Shown here: positions 45,701 to 56,425 of the stretch, piece after piece | How positions within the stretch are numbered: position 1 is the stretch's first letter | Layout of the letters: each line of letters begins with the position of its first letter | DNA from: Trachythela sp. YZ-2020 | Taxonomy: Eukaryota; Cnidaria; Anthozoa; Malacalcyonacea; Clavulariidae | DNA length: 64,000 nt | Direction of reading: 5' to 3' | Assembly: GCA_016169945.1 (NCBI GenBank) | Contig: JADLSH010000113.1 | Span: forward strand, 2,995,001 to 3,059,000 | Program-made: the position numbers and the translations under genes | The notes under the pieces: model-generated | Told to the model about the DNA's origin: nothing | What the model saw: only the letters and a program-made list of their open reading frames with translations | Database searches by the model: none

Positions 45701-46104
45701 TTGTTAATAGGTGCAATGGTCTCCTTTATTGGTGTACTGCTGTGGCCTCCTTTTTGAATTAATGTTGGCCTGTGGTTTGTTCGGACTTTTGTTCGGATAG
45801 ATTGCACAGGTATCTGGTGGACTCAGAGGGTTGTTCATGATGATTCAAAACCAGTTAATATCATTCCCGTCCATCCACTCTCATAGGACTAGGGATCCCT
45901 GGGCATGAAGATGCTCAGCATCTGATTGTTCAGGTCATTCATGGTTGTCTCATGGCACGGGGGAGAGGGTCGTACTCTCTGTCGGTTTGCTTGCTGTCTA
46001 GCAATCCCCTGGGTGCGGCGATTTCACGGGCTCAGGTTCCATTGCACCGTCTGTACCAGATCAGCAATGATCAAAGCCTTTCGTCGTTCAACTCAAAATA
46101 AGAC
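45701..46104. other. Gap between LINE and zinc-finger gene
   Basis: Probably LINE 3' UTR continuing, then unassigned sequence. A frame through 45880-46080 has no recognisable domain. Confidence 0.4.
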
Positions 46105-46824
46105 TATGGGTTCTTATCAGTGTGATCGATGTTTAACACGGTTTTCATCGAATTATAATGTCAGGCGGCATAAAGCGAACCATTGCACGTATGCCCATAG
46201 TTTTAACGAAGCCTCCGTGATGGAATACGAAGATAAGCCATATTGCACAGATGATGAAATTCCCCGAAAGAAATTCCGTTAAACAGAATCGGATGAGGAT
46301 GTATCAACCTCATCACATGATGATGAAAGTAGTGAGAATGCCGAGACAGGTGATGATGAAAACAGTGAGAATACCGAGGAAAGCAGTGAAAATGACGAGG
46401 AACGCAGTGAGAATGACGAGGAACGCAATGAGAAAGACGAGACAGGTGATGAAGATGAATTGGATCCATGGGAGACATTAATAGGTATCGCAATTGATTC
46501 CGGAGTGCGAAGAATTATTGCAAGAATTAGGAAACAAAGGTTTTAATGAGGAATATGCTATAGCGAAAGCTACCCCACGGTATTTACCGAGACTACAAGA
46601 AGAACTTCAAAAAGCCTATTAAGAACGAATGGTTTGGATGAGGGCGTTAAAAAGGGATCCAATACACCAAAAAATTATGAACACCAGAGATGCATGGCAC
46701 TCATTGAGGAGGACGATTTTAATCCTGAAGAAATTTTGGCTGCTGCTATTGAAAAGAGGAAATTTCTTTTTGAAAAGCTGGTGAATGAAAGACGGTGCTC
46801 TAACAATGATGAAGATTCCAATTG
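46105..46824 (+). pseudogene. C2H2-acidic gene, broken by one stop and two frameshifts
   Basis: ATG at 46105 begins MGSYQCDRCLTRFSSNYNVR with a single C2H2 finger (C-x2-C-x12-H-x4-HC). An in-frame stop at about 46279 interrupts it; the same frame continues as a long Glu/Asp/Ser stretch (DDESSENAETGDDENSENTE) to DPWETLIGIAID. A shift near 46505 leads to KATPRYLPRLQEELQKAY and RALKRDPIHQKIMNT, and another near 46685 to EEDDFNPEEILAAAIEKRKF, closing NEERRCSNNDEDSN-like. The order finger, acidic region, conserved helix-rich tail suggests one ancestral gene. I recall similar multi-copy genes in invertebrate genomes but cannot name the family. Confidence 0.6.
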
Positions 46825-47029
46825 AACATTTTTTGTTTATTTTTTGCCTAAAGTAATGTTAAACCACTTTTTTATTGGAAAAAAAAGAAGAATAAATTAC
46901 TTGCAAAAATTTTTAAAAATTTGTTTGTTATTGAGGTGTGCAAACATTACGTACGGATACGCTCACAAAATTGCTTTTCCCGCAGGAAGGATGCAAGCCT
47001 TGCTATCAATCGGGCCACCTGGCACAAAG

Positions 47030-47590
47030 CCCTTAATGCGAAGGCGCAAGGGCAGAATGCGAAGGCGCATGAGCAGAATGCGAAGACGCATCAGCAAACT
47101 GCGCAGATATGAGCAGGAATGCGCAGTAAATGCGCAGGAATGCGCAGAAATGCGCAGTAAATGCGCAGTAAATGCGCAGTAAATGCGCAGTAAATGCGCA
47201 GTAAATGCGCAGTAAATGCGCAGTAAATGCGCAGTAAATGCGCAGTAAATGCGCAGTAAATGCGCAGTAAATGCGCAGTAAATGCGCAGTAAATGCGCAG
47301 TAAATGCGCAGGAATGCGAAGAAATACGCAGTAAATGCGAATAAATGAGCGGGAATGCGCAGTAAATGACAGGAATGTGCTGTAGTAAATGCGCAGAAAT
47401 GCCCCGAGTAAATGCGCAGAAATGAGCAGGAATGCGCCTAAGATGCGAAGACGCGTGAGCAAAATGCGAACTAAATGCGAAGACGCATGAGCAAAATGCG
47501 AACTTAATGCGAAGACGCATGAGCAAAATGCGAACTAAATGGGAAGACGCGCATCAGAAAAAATGGAACTAAATGCGAAGACGCATAACG
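47030..47590 (-). repeat. Minisatellite arm, right (inverse of 40668-41175)
   Basis: Outer parts (47035-47100, 47410-47590) read gcgaagacgcatgagcaaaa and related units, the reverse complement of the left arm; the inner edge (about 47005-47040) also inverts the left arm's gcattaaggccc and ggcccg segment. The centre is replaced by an 11-bp array. Confidence 0.85.
47105..47330 (+). repeat. 11-bp minisatellite (tgcgcagtaaa)n
   Basis: About 17 consecutive tgcgcagtaaa units, with variant units to about 47430. The minus strand is open in two frames through it, which reflects the repeat and not a gene. Confidence 0.95.
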
Positions 47591-48311
47591 TATAGCGTAT
47601 GAATGTGCAGCTCTCCTCAATTATACGCATGCACAGTGAAGCTCTTATTGTTTAATTAATCGCTTAGGCTCCACCTAATTATCGCGTACCTATTTGTACT
47701 AGATCATGCTTTACTTAATACGATATATCACCCTAGAAGATTACTCGGGAATGGTTGTTTCTTTGCATTGCAGGTGGTACAAATGTAATATGTAGTTTTG
47801 CACCGTAACACTCAATGATCTTATGGTGTGACGTATATAAATACAAAGGTATGGAAAAGATGGCAGTAGTGCTTTGTTAATTAATGAGAAAATGTTTTAT
47901 AAATAAAACGGTTCACCGAGATGTGAGCTTATAATCCTTTTCTCGGTATATTCTCATATCCTGTTACTTGCGTAAATTATCGAATGGTGTATAAGATAAT
48001 AGGAAATTACCATATATATATATATATTGATTATATATTGATTAATTTCACGAGCGATTGCCATTGTTCACCTTTCTCAGGTCTGTTGTTGTTAAACTCA
48101 GAATATTGTTCTCAATTAACGTTTTCAAATATTGTTCTCAATTAACGAAATTATCACGTTCCCAAATAATACACAAAACAACATTAGTTTTATAAACATC
48201 TCTGCAAATCATCTTTACAAGTAACTTTAAAAATACAAACGATATCATTATGTAAACTATAAATATTAGCCCAAACTCTGCTGCAGGTTCTTCAAAAAAT
48301 CAAGAGTTATT
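47591..48311. other. Intergenic DNA, nothing recognised
   Basis: AT-rich, includes an (AT)n run near 48010-48026 and a short direct repeat attgttctcaattaacg at about 48105-48150. Confidence 0.45.
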
Positions 48312-48633
48312 TCATGATTTTTTCCACAAGTTTTTATAATTTTCCTTTGCACGCTCGTAATATATCAGTTTCATCACACGAACAGCCTCAACAAATTGCT
48401 TGCTCAGGATTCCCCGCTTCAACGCACGCTTCACAGCCTCCAAGCCATCATATTAACCATCTTTCTTCCTTGGATAATATAAGACACTCGTGTCTTCTTT
48501 GACTAGGGTGATTCACCTCACAACCTAAACACTTTTCTTTACAAAGAGCGAAAAATATATACGTCCCACGATATATCAGATCTTTAAAATCTTGTCGTAG
48601 ATTCAAGTTGTATAAATAATTAAAAGAATCCAT
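48312..48633 (-). pseudogene. Broken paralogue of the compact gene at 36122
   Basis: Minus strand, ATG at 48633-48631, starting MDSFNYLYNLNLRQDF. Contains KCLGCEVNHPSQRRHECLI and LSKEERW, then a frameshift near 48450, then GLEAVKRALKRGIL and QFVEAVRVMKLIYYERAK, stop TGA at 48314-48312. Alignable block by block with 36122-36601 (GCEYDHLSQRQHDCL, LSEQERWQSYGLEA, EFVEAIRVMKLQYH). Shorter at both ends. One frameshift makes it a likely pseudogene. It faces the intact copy across 11.7 kb. Confidence 0.75.
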
Positions 48634-50210
48634 TCTATTTACCTAATTATTTTCTAAATATAACCTGTAATATTTCAAACTGGTTAATCTGGTGGCTGTG
48701 CATGGGTTAAATTACCATTAAACATTTTTGTGGAATTGGTATTTTGGCAATCATATAGTGCATACAGCATCAAATCCTTTTTTTTAACAAAAAAATTACA
48801 AGATTCCCTTCAAAACAGGATATACATAGTTTCATACTTTCATTGCTACTAGCTTAATTATAGATTTCTCTTTCATTACAACATTTGCAAGAATATAACT
48901 GTATAGGGTCTAATTATTAAAAGAACAAAATGGTTGATTTGTTTGATAGAGCTTATTGATCAAGACAGCTCTTAGGTCAGTAAACTTTATATTGCTACAT
49001 TGCATTAAATAGTGTTGTTCGTTACCGATCTTCCATGTTTAGATGGCAATGTTCACGTGCATATTATTTTATCATATGAAACGACAAGTTTCAACAGGTA
49101 ATCTATGAACTGATATTCGGAGTTTTGTAACTGTTTGACGACGTGACACATTATCATAATTTCCGCAGAAATTCAACATTTACTTTTAATTTCCATATGA
49201 TTTGGGATAATCAGATAAGCGTCTGTCAAGGAGCAAGGAAGTAATTACTGTATCTCGCTGCTGAAGCGATATATGGAATCCTTTATAATCACAGTATAAA
49301 CTGTAAATTAAATCTATTTAGTATAATAGCCAAACTGTGTCGTATCCGTGGCCAATATTTTTATTGTACATGCATAAGTTCCTCCCAAAAGTTAGTCCTC
49401 GAGCTAAGTGACAAAGCGACCTCTACTATAGGCCTACAATAGCAATGCGAGATGAAACAGAACAGAAAAGCACTTGCTATTAGTTTGTTTAAGAGTAATC
49501 CGTGCGGGTAATACTGGCAGACTGCGCGTAATCCATCATATAATCATTGCCCGGGGCGAAATTCGCTTGGCGTTGAATATTATTTAATATCCGTTCTTGA
49601 TTAATTGAGTTATGAATATCGATTGCAACAAACAATACGGTTTCATATGTATATGGTTGTCGTATATGTTTTGTAATAAATGTTTAATCATCATTTCAAG
49701 TCTGGCTCTCAAAAAAGGTCAATAATTAATGTAACTTATTAATTTAGATTTTAGCACGGCGTTTCGACTCCTATTTTGTTGGCTTTGAACGGGCTATAAA
49801 CATGGTAATAACGCCCGATAAACGATGTACGCACGGTGTAAAAACGGATATAGAACGCGGTTCAAAAAAATTGAACGAGGATAAAACGTCATTCAAAGTC
49901 GAATGAACGGAATGCAAACGGTGAATGATTCATAGTGAACGCTGTTCACCAAACGCAAGCAGACGTGTAAACGGTGAAAGAACTCTGTTCATTTTTGTTT
50001 GAACACTTTGCTAACGCTCCGTGAACGCAGTTTGAAAAGTATTTTCACGGCGTTTTAAGCAATTTGTGAAATGATTTAGAGTACGTTTTCCTATGAAGAG
50101 ATTTAACGGCCGGATCAACTCATACGATGAAAGGGAATTTTAGAAATATCGGATGGCCATATGTAATAAGTATGCATATTATACATACTACTCTAAACTT
50201 AAGTAGCGCA
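48634..50210. other. Intergenic DNA with a GAACG-rich patch
   Basis: No gene recognised. At 49740-50060 short motifs gaacg, gttca and cggtgaa recur irregularly between tagcacggcgttt and tcacggcgtttt, perhaps an old MITE. From about 50085 to 50210 the sequence matches the upstream part of the PAN first-exon units (for example actctaaacttaagtag). Confidence 0.45.
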
Positions 50211-51777
50211 TTAATCCCCGAGCCGGCGCGAAGCGCCGTGCGAGGGTACTAATTCCGCGCGGATATTTACACCCGGAAAAAAAGGAAAGCAATGGGAATC
50301 CAAAGTTCATCAAGTTTTGCGGGCGCATGGGTGTGACGGGTGTGATGGGTGGCCATCTCACTATAAATCTTTGTTAGGAGTGGAATGAGCGAATTATAAA
50401 AAAACATGAGTAAGTCATATCAGGAAGTCTGAATTATAACTTATAAATCGCTTTTTGGGACTTCAGGAAAAGCTGCGGAACAAATTTATCGTTTATACTT
50501 TATAAAAAAGGATAAATAAAGATAGATGGTCGAAAAAATATGGCAAGTTTCTTATATTAAATTGTTGATGTATTTTAATATAGCCGTATTAAAGAAATAT
50601 GTTGTTTTATTTACAGATTTTCATTTTTTTCCAATTAAAATATCCTATATTTTATGCTATCAAAAAGTTCCAACTTAAAAGGAAAGCGTAATCGTTTCAC
50701 ACGAGAGAATTTGTATATTTTCAACTGATTTCATTTCAAAAACTAATTTATAAGTAAAAGGCAGTTTAGTTTTATAAACTTTTGGCAACGTTTTAGCAAA
50801 CGGAAGGTTGCATTTAAACATTAATTTGAAGCTTATAGAATGCATAAGAACATACCTACACCATATATCTCAGATTTGTATGGCTAAAACAACTAATATT
50901 TTAATTATTTTTGTAGTTTTTGTAACCTGATTTTAAAATAACTGTTTTGTACTCCAGAAAAGAAGTTTATTTTATCGTGTTGCCATGGCTACTGTGCTTC
51001 CTCTTCTTGAAACAAAATTCCCATTTTTTATTCTTTCAAAATAAATTTCCCAAAATAATATTGTTTCCTTCCACTCTTCTTTCCAAACTATTAGAGTAAT
51101 GATCAAAATTTTAATGGCACATTTAAAATGAAGGAAGCCACAGTGATTACGTCAGGTAAAACATTTCATTTGGCGATAGCCTTTGATTGCGTCGTGAAGA
51201 GGGGTGTGAGCCAAGGATCCAATTCTGTTTTCTATGCCAAAAATTTGTTTTGAACGCAGATATCCGACTCGCCTACAACCTTTGCATGGCAGATTTTTGG
51301 ATAAAAAAGATTAGCAATAGTAATGTTTTGGAATGTAATGTCTGGCAATGTTCAGCTGGGGCGAGGGGTCACTGCAAGCATGTATTTCTAGTTATGCATT
51401 ATGTTACATCGTGAACGTCAATTTAACCAACTTAACTTGTCCTTTTATATAAAATAAAAGCAATAAAATTCGCCCCACAGCTCTTCTTTAAGTCCGTAAA
51501 AGCGATTTTTAATATTCAGAATTTCTCATGTTTATAAAATCTTCGTTTATTCTTGATTCCGCTCCTGGCAATAACAGTCCACGAGATGTCCACGAAAAGT
51601 TCGCGAAATTCGCGGAAAGGTCGACCCATGAGACATAGCCACGCGCCCGCGATGATTGATGAACTTTGAAATTGCCTAGCTCTCCGTTTCACAGGTGTAA
51701 ATAGCAGAGCAGGATAAGTACCCTGGCCCCGGGTTGACGCCCGGAACGGCGCGTCGCGCCGTTGGCTCGGGGATTAA
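50211..51777. mobile_element. TTAA-flanked element with hairpin termini
   Basis: TTAA at 50211-50214 and 51774-51777 flanks a 1559-bp insert with inverted ends tccccgagcc and ggctcgggga. Next to each end is a GC-rich hairpin: ggcgcgaagcgcc on the left and ggcgcgtcgcgcc on the right. TTAA target use is typical of piggyBac, though the termini and hairpins are not the familiar ones. A related fragment lies at about 59560-59740 (cacccgggaaaaaaggaaag). Confidence 0.75.
51187..51414 (+). CDS. SWIM-like zinc-finger fragment inside the TTAA element
   Basis: Short frame with no strong ATG; its C-terminal part reads WQCSAGARGHCKHVFLVMHY. The C-x6-G-x-C-x-H-V spacing resembles the second half of a SWIM zinc finger (CxCxnCxH), but the first Cys pair is irregular (ECNVWQC). 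SWIM fingers occur in some transposases and recombination proteins. Probably a remnant; the last residues overlap sequence shared with the PAN first-exon units. Confidence 0.35.
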   Translation: MRREEGCEPRIQFCFLCQKFVLNADIRLAYNLCMADFWIKKISNSNVLECNVWQCSAGARGHCKHVFLVMHYVTS

Positions 51778-52183
51778 TAGATATTTTTTCTAGCTCTATG
51801 TGAGACACCTGCTTGTCGATAATGAAAGGAAATATGTCGCGTGTTTTTACTTCTATCGCAGTAAGTTTTGGTCCAAGCAATGTCGCAGAATGGAAATGGG
51901 CTTTGGCTCGAAACGTACGCTAACTATATATTTCTCGCATGATTAATATATTTTTGAAAACAGTACGTTTGGAAATGGGCTTTTGCGCGAAACGTACGAT
52001 AATTATATATTTCTCACATGATTAACACATTTTTTGAACACGAATTCAAAGAAGCCCATTCCAAAATATTTCAATAACCAATTGGTGAAGATTGTATGCC
52101 TTTTAAAAGCATGTATAATTGTATAATGTCTATAGCTTCTTTTTCAACCTTTCTGTGAGACACCTGCTTTTTGTTACTCGCGT
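51778..52183. other. Spacer with a local tandem duplication
   Basis: Two copies of ggaaatgggcttt...cgaaacgtacg...ttatatatttctc...catgattaa at 51893-51960 and 51971-52035. The motif gtgagacacctgctt occurs at 51802 and 52155. Confidence 0.6.
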
Positions 52184-53149
52184 GTGTTAATCCACGGATG
52201 GCCAGAAGATGGCCAAAGACGCAATCACGGATGGCCAAAGACGCAATCAGGATTTTCTCAACAACACAGCTCGGCTGAGCTTTCTGGAGGACATTCTGAG
52301 TATGATGCTGAGTCCCCAAAGGCCCAGCAGCCGTTCAAGGAGGTCCTGACTGAACCTTGGTGTGACCCATTCGAGATAAGTAGTGATGTTAATAATAATA
52401 ATCAATTCTCCCTTAATGACTTAAGTAATTTGAAAGGGTTAAAAATCGCATGCTTAAATATTAATAGCCTATCTAAGCACATTGATGAACTTCGAGTAAT
52501 TATGCTAAATAATTCCTTAGATATCCTTTCTATCAATGAAACTAAAATTGACGAGTCGGTTTCGGACGACGAAATAAACATTAGCGGTTTTCAACTAATT
52601 CGAAAAGATCGCAACGGTTACGGAGGCGGTGTATTGATGTATATTCGGGAGACTATTCCCTTTAGCGAACGGAATGACTTACTAACGGCATGCTCGCTGG
52701 AAATATTATGTGTTGAAATTAGTAGACCATGCAGTAAGCCATTCTTAGTATCTACATGGTATAGACCCCCTGGCTCAGTTACTCGCTTGTTTGATGATTT
52801 CGAAAATTTTCTGAGAAGATGTGACTTGGAAAACAAAGAATTATTACTTATGGGTGATCTAAATTGTGATGTTAGTAAGTCTCCCCCTGATGCTCACACG
52901 CGTAGGCTGCTATTTCTTTCATGCATCTACCAATTTGAGCAGTTAATTAACGAACCCACAAGGGTTACGAGAACGTCAGCAACCTTGATCGATTTGATTT
53001 TTACTAATAAGAAAGAAAATATTACAAAATCCGGAGTTATTCATCTTGGTATATCCGATCACAGTTTGATTTTTACCGTTAGAAAATTTTTTACCCGTAG
53101 CGTGGGTGCAAATTCCGTGCAACTAACGGAGTGGGAAATCCATCAGTGA
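52184..53149 (+). pseudogene. LINE APE endonuclease fragment, 3' part missing
   Basis: A 321-codon open frame with all endonuclease blocks: LKIACLNINSLSKHIDELR, SINETKIDES, GGGVLMYIRETI, LVSTWYRPPGS, LLMGDLNCDV, LIDLIFTNKKEN and ISDHSLIFTV. It stops soon after the Ser-Asp-His site and no reverse transcriptase follows. The upstream part has a doubled ggatggccaaagacgcaatc. LINEs usually lose their 5' end, so loss of the 3' half implies later rearrangement. CR1-like by sequence. Confidence 0.85.
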
Positions 53150-53853
53150 TCGCGTTCCGGTGCCAATAGTTCATCCGCAGATGAAAGATATAAGCGAAAA
53201 CGCAATTCGATAAAATCCACGATAATGACACCAAAAATAACTGATTATTTAGCATGACGTAATATTCCCGCGTGACTGCAAAAGCTGAATTGAGCGACTG
53301 TGGGCATGCTTTTTAGGTTATATTTTGACATGCATGGTTAGGAACTAAAAACAACTCTTCAACGCAAATAGATAATCTAATGTTTAAAATTTAGTACTCG
53401 AAGTTGTACGTAATCCGAATATTCAAAACTAATTTCCAGAATTATTATTATATGTACTACAACTTCAATAATCGCTACCTGCCATTGAAATCAATTAAAA
53501 ATTTCTATCGACAATTTTAGTAGAAGTTAAATCAATAAATAATTCGATTTAGGTTGTCATTTTACGGCTGGAACAACCTACGATGAAGAGAAGTTTTATA
53601 AATATCAGCTGATGGACATATTTAACAAGTACGAAGGCTATACTCCAAACTTAAGTAGTGTATTAATTATGCATCAGATCATGAATGTCAATTTAACCGA
53701 CTCAACTTGTCACGTTGGCAGCTAGTTTATACTTTGCCACGCCGCCGAGCATAAAAATATACATTACGTTCTGAATTCAATATCGAAAAAAGCGATAGAA
53801 ATTGTCAAGTATTGTATCGCTTTCATATTCAGCACAAAATATTCGCACTGAGG
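53150..53853 (+). repeat. PAN first-exon unit A, upstream part
   Basis: Matches 59215-60929 in blocks (agttcatccg, gcatgctttttaggttatat, gaatgtcaatttaac) and 61850-62109. Contains cataaaaatatac at 53750-53762, a possible TATA box about 95 bp before the ATG. No coding exon upstream of 53854. Confidence 0.7.
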
Positions 53854-53989
53854 ATGCGAAATCGGTTTAAATATAGGGCACAGCGACAGAGTGCTATTCT
53901 CACACATTTTCCCTTGCTATTATTGTGGATGCTGCACATTACCAGATGTCAAGGGATAAACGATTTTTGTTTCGATGGCAATTATGAAG
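53854..53989 (+). CDS. PAN gene first exon, copy A (signal peptide)
   Basis: ATG at 53854. Codes MRNRFKYRAQRQSAILT, a hydrophobic core FPLLLLWMLHI, and RCQG, a plausible signal-peptidase site, then INDFCFDGNYE. Donor g|gtaaga leaves phase 1, which fits the phase-1 acceptor of the PAN exon at 63401. The first conserved cysteine of the PAN fold (CFDGNYE) is thus in this exon. Near-identical copies lie at 60930 and, decayed, near 62110. A TTAA element (54010) begins 20 bp after the donor, so intron 1 of this copy is enlarged. Confidence 0.75.
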
Positions 53990-54009
53990 GTAAGATAAAT
54001 GGAAGTTAA

Positions 54010-55728
54010 GAGCAGATGTCAGTAAGCACCAAACAACTCGTGGCAAGTCTTGAAAATCGATTTCGCTCATATTTTCAGGATTGACAGCCTATTATGTCCC
54101 AATCATCATGGTGAAGTTTATTAGTGAAAATATTTTTTTGCTTTTGAGAAATAAGGATTTTAGTCGGAACGAGTAATTATGCTAATTTTTAGGGCCTCGA
54201 ATTGGCCGAATTCAGTAACCTCATGTAACGAAACTATCTAACCTTTGATAATGATAACATCACATTCCTTTTGCTTGCCATCTATTCTTCATTCACGATC
54301 ATTATTGCAGATTTTGCTAAAATTTGGAATTTATTACGAATTTTCTTATCAGCTATACTTTTTCTTACTGTAAAAGTAGCCTCGAAATAATTGTTATTTT
54401 AACTATGAGCGATACAATGAAATCCAACAAGCTTCAAGATTTTAAAAGACAAAGTGACGGCGATTCAAACGATGTAAAAATTTCTTTGTGTATTTGAAAC
54501 GTATTTGCGAGAGGCGAGCTCAAAGTTATGTAAAATTCAAATACCAGTGACCAACTGAAATCGACAAGATCGTCTAGTGGGTCGTCAATGACTCACATTT
54601 ACTACCGTGTAACATTTGTAAAACTTAAGCATAAACTCTTACCTTGTATAGTTATTGAAGTTAAAAGCTTCAACTGCTGTTTTATCAATTGTTTCTCAGT
54701 TTAAGAGCATCGCATCCGGTTTCGCGTAATAAAGTCAGCATGGTACCGTGTAGCGTGACGACTGACCTATACTAAATGGACTGAGCGCGCAATCTATTTT
54801 ATCAGGAGCTCGGTGTCCTCACCACTGCTCACGTCATATAGGTCTTTGCTCTCATGCGTAAATTCGCTGACTTACAAATGCGTTGATAAACGGCTCGGTC
54901 AGTTTATACTAAATGTGATCTTTATGAAATTGGCGGGCTGTCAAGTATGTTTTCAACTCTCAATTAAAGCCGTATACATGTAATTAACATGTTTAGAAAA
55001 AATCTCAAATAGCCGTAGAAAACTCCACAAAAACAGTCTTACCAGGAAAGATTGTCGGCAAAAAATTTTCATGTCAACAGAAGGTTAATACTTACATAAC
55101 ACGACAAATTTTATGGAAAAACTATAGCATAAATATCAGCAATCATCGATGGCCCGAAGCTCTTGTTGTGGTAGTGTATAAAAACATACCGAAGCCATCA
55201 TTTTATTTAAAATTAAAATGTTTGTTTTCAAACTTGCAAAAGGAAAATATACTCCTATTTTGGAAAAGGTTGTTCTCAACTCGAAGGTAGTAAATATTTA
55301 CCAAAAACAGCAAAGTTTGCACAAAAAACAACACAGAATTGAAAAAAATTGAAAAACAAACTTCGTTAAATTTCAATAACATTAGGAAAATATCGGTATG
55401 CGGTAATTTTCATCGATGCGAGGACCTATATGACGTCAGCAACGGTGAGGACACTTTTTGACCTCGAGCACTCAGTCCATTTAGTATAGGTCAGTGAGCG
55501 TGACACATTGTTCGGAAGGATAATTCGATTGTAACAAATTCTTTGACATTTCATTTCTCAAATTTCTTTGGAGTGGCAAGTTGAACTTTCTTCTCTCCTT
55601 TATCCTTGATTTTTAGCCCAGAAATGAAGTATCAAGCTGTTATTGCCAAGTCAAGGTTCATATAATGTTGGTACATCGTTAATCGAGATAAAGCACGGCG
55701 AATGTACAATGTGACTTGATTGACATTT
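54010..55728. repeat. Left arm of the TTAA element
   Basis: Inverted copy of 56888-57841 at high identity, interrupted by a 737-bp MITE plus its 8-bp duplication (54752-55504). Without that insert it is about 974 bp. No coding frame. Confidence 0.85.
54752..55504. mobile_element. hAT-type MITE inside the left arm
   Basis: Target duplication agcgtgac at 54752-54759 and 55497-55504; inverted termini of about 26 bp containing actgacctatactaaatgga. The right arm of the host element has the site without the insert near 57115, which proves the insertion. No transposase frame. Confidence 0.88.
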
Positions 55729-56002
55729 CTGTTCGGTATTGTAGTACTTGTGTATACAATGCTCATCCACTAGTAAATTATGTTAGCGGCCATGGGGGAG
55801 GAAAGAGGGACTGCAATCAAACCCCCATTTCCGGACTACACGCCCTAAAAAGTCTTGTTAAAATTGACCAATAAAAACTTAGCTGAAATAGGGGAAAACC
55901 CCGAACAGAAAGAAATGTACATCACTTGTGCGTAAACATGTCAATCAAGAGGAAGAAATGTAACAATGTTTTCACTTGTGCATAAACATGTGAATTATAT
56001 AT

Positions 56003-56425
56003 ATGTTCGACCATTCAAATTCTAGTATTCTCCGTCCAGAAATTGAACGGCAGGTAGTCCAGAAATGGGGGTTTGATTGCAGGCCTTCTTTCCTCCCACA
56101 TGGCCGCTTCAATCGAGGGCCGGCTATGCAGGCTAGCAATTCCCACCCTTTACCACCCTGGTTGGGGAATCAGTTGTATTTTACTTACTCTTTTAGTTCA
56201 CATGCCAGAAATTTTTACTTACCAATTGAAGCTTGTCAAAATCCATTGAAAGACTTGATACGGCATCAGTTTCAGGCTCCATTTGTTTTTCACAGTTTGT
56301 ACACATTCCTTAATGTATTGAATTGTAAATTTGCCAATGTTAAAAGTTCTTCTGTGTCCTTAAAATCACTAGTAGACCAAGTAGAGAGGACATTTTCTAA
56401 TACTTACAAGAACCAACTTGAATAA
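56003..56425 (+). CDS. Unrecognised 140-codon frame in the TTAA element
   Basis: Plus-strand frame starting MFDHSNSSILRPEIER and ending NTYKNQLE, followed by an aataaatg poly(A)-like signal at about 56421. No motif recognised. Its first third runs through a 54-bp inverted repeat, and its 3' end overlaps the antisense gene at 56397-56818, so it may be non-coding. Confidence 0.3.
   Translation: MFDHSNSSILRPEIERQVVQKWGFDCRPSFLPHGRFNRGPAMQASNSHPLPPWLGNQLYFTYSFSSHARNFYLPIEACQNPLKDLIRHQFQAPFVFHSLYTFLNVLNCKFANVKSSSVSLKSLVDQVERTFSNTYKNQLE

Noticed and set aside
46963..47526. 187-codon minus-strand frame rich in Ala-His-Leu-Leu-Arg-Ile
   Set aside because: It is the minisatellite read antisense, with no start or domain context.
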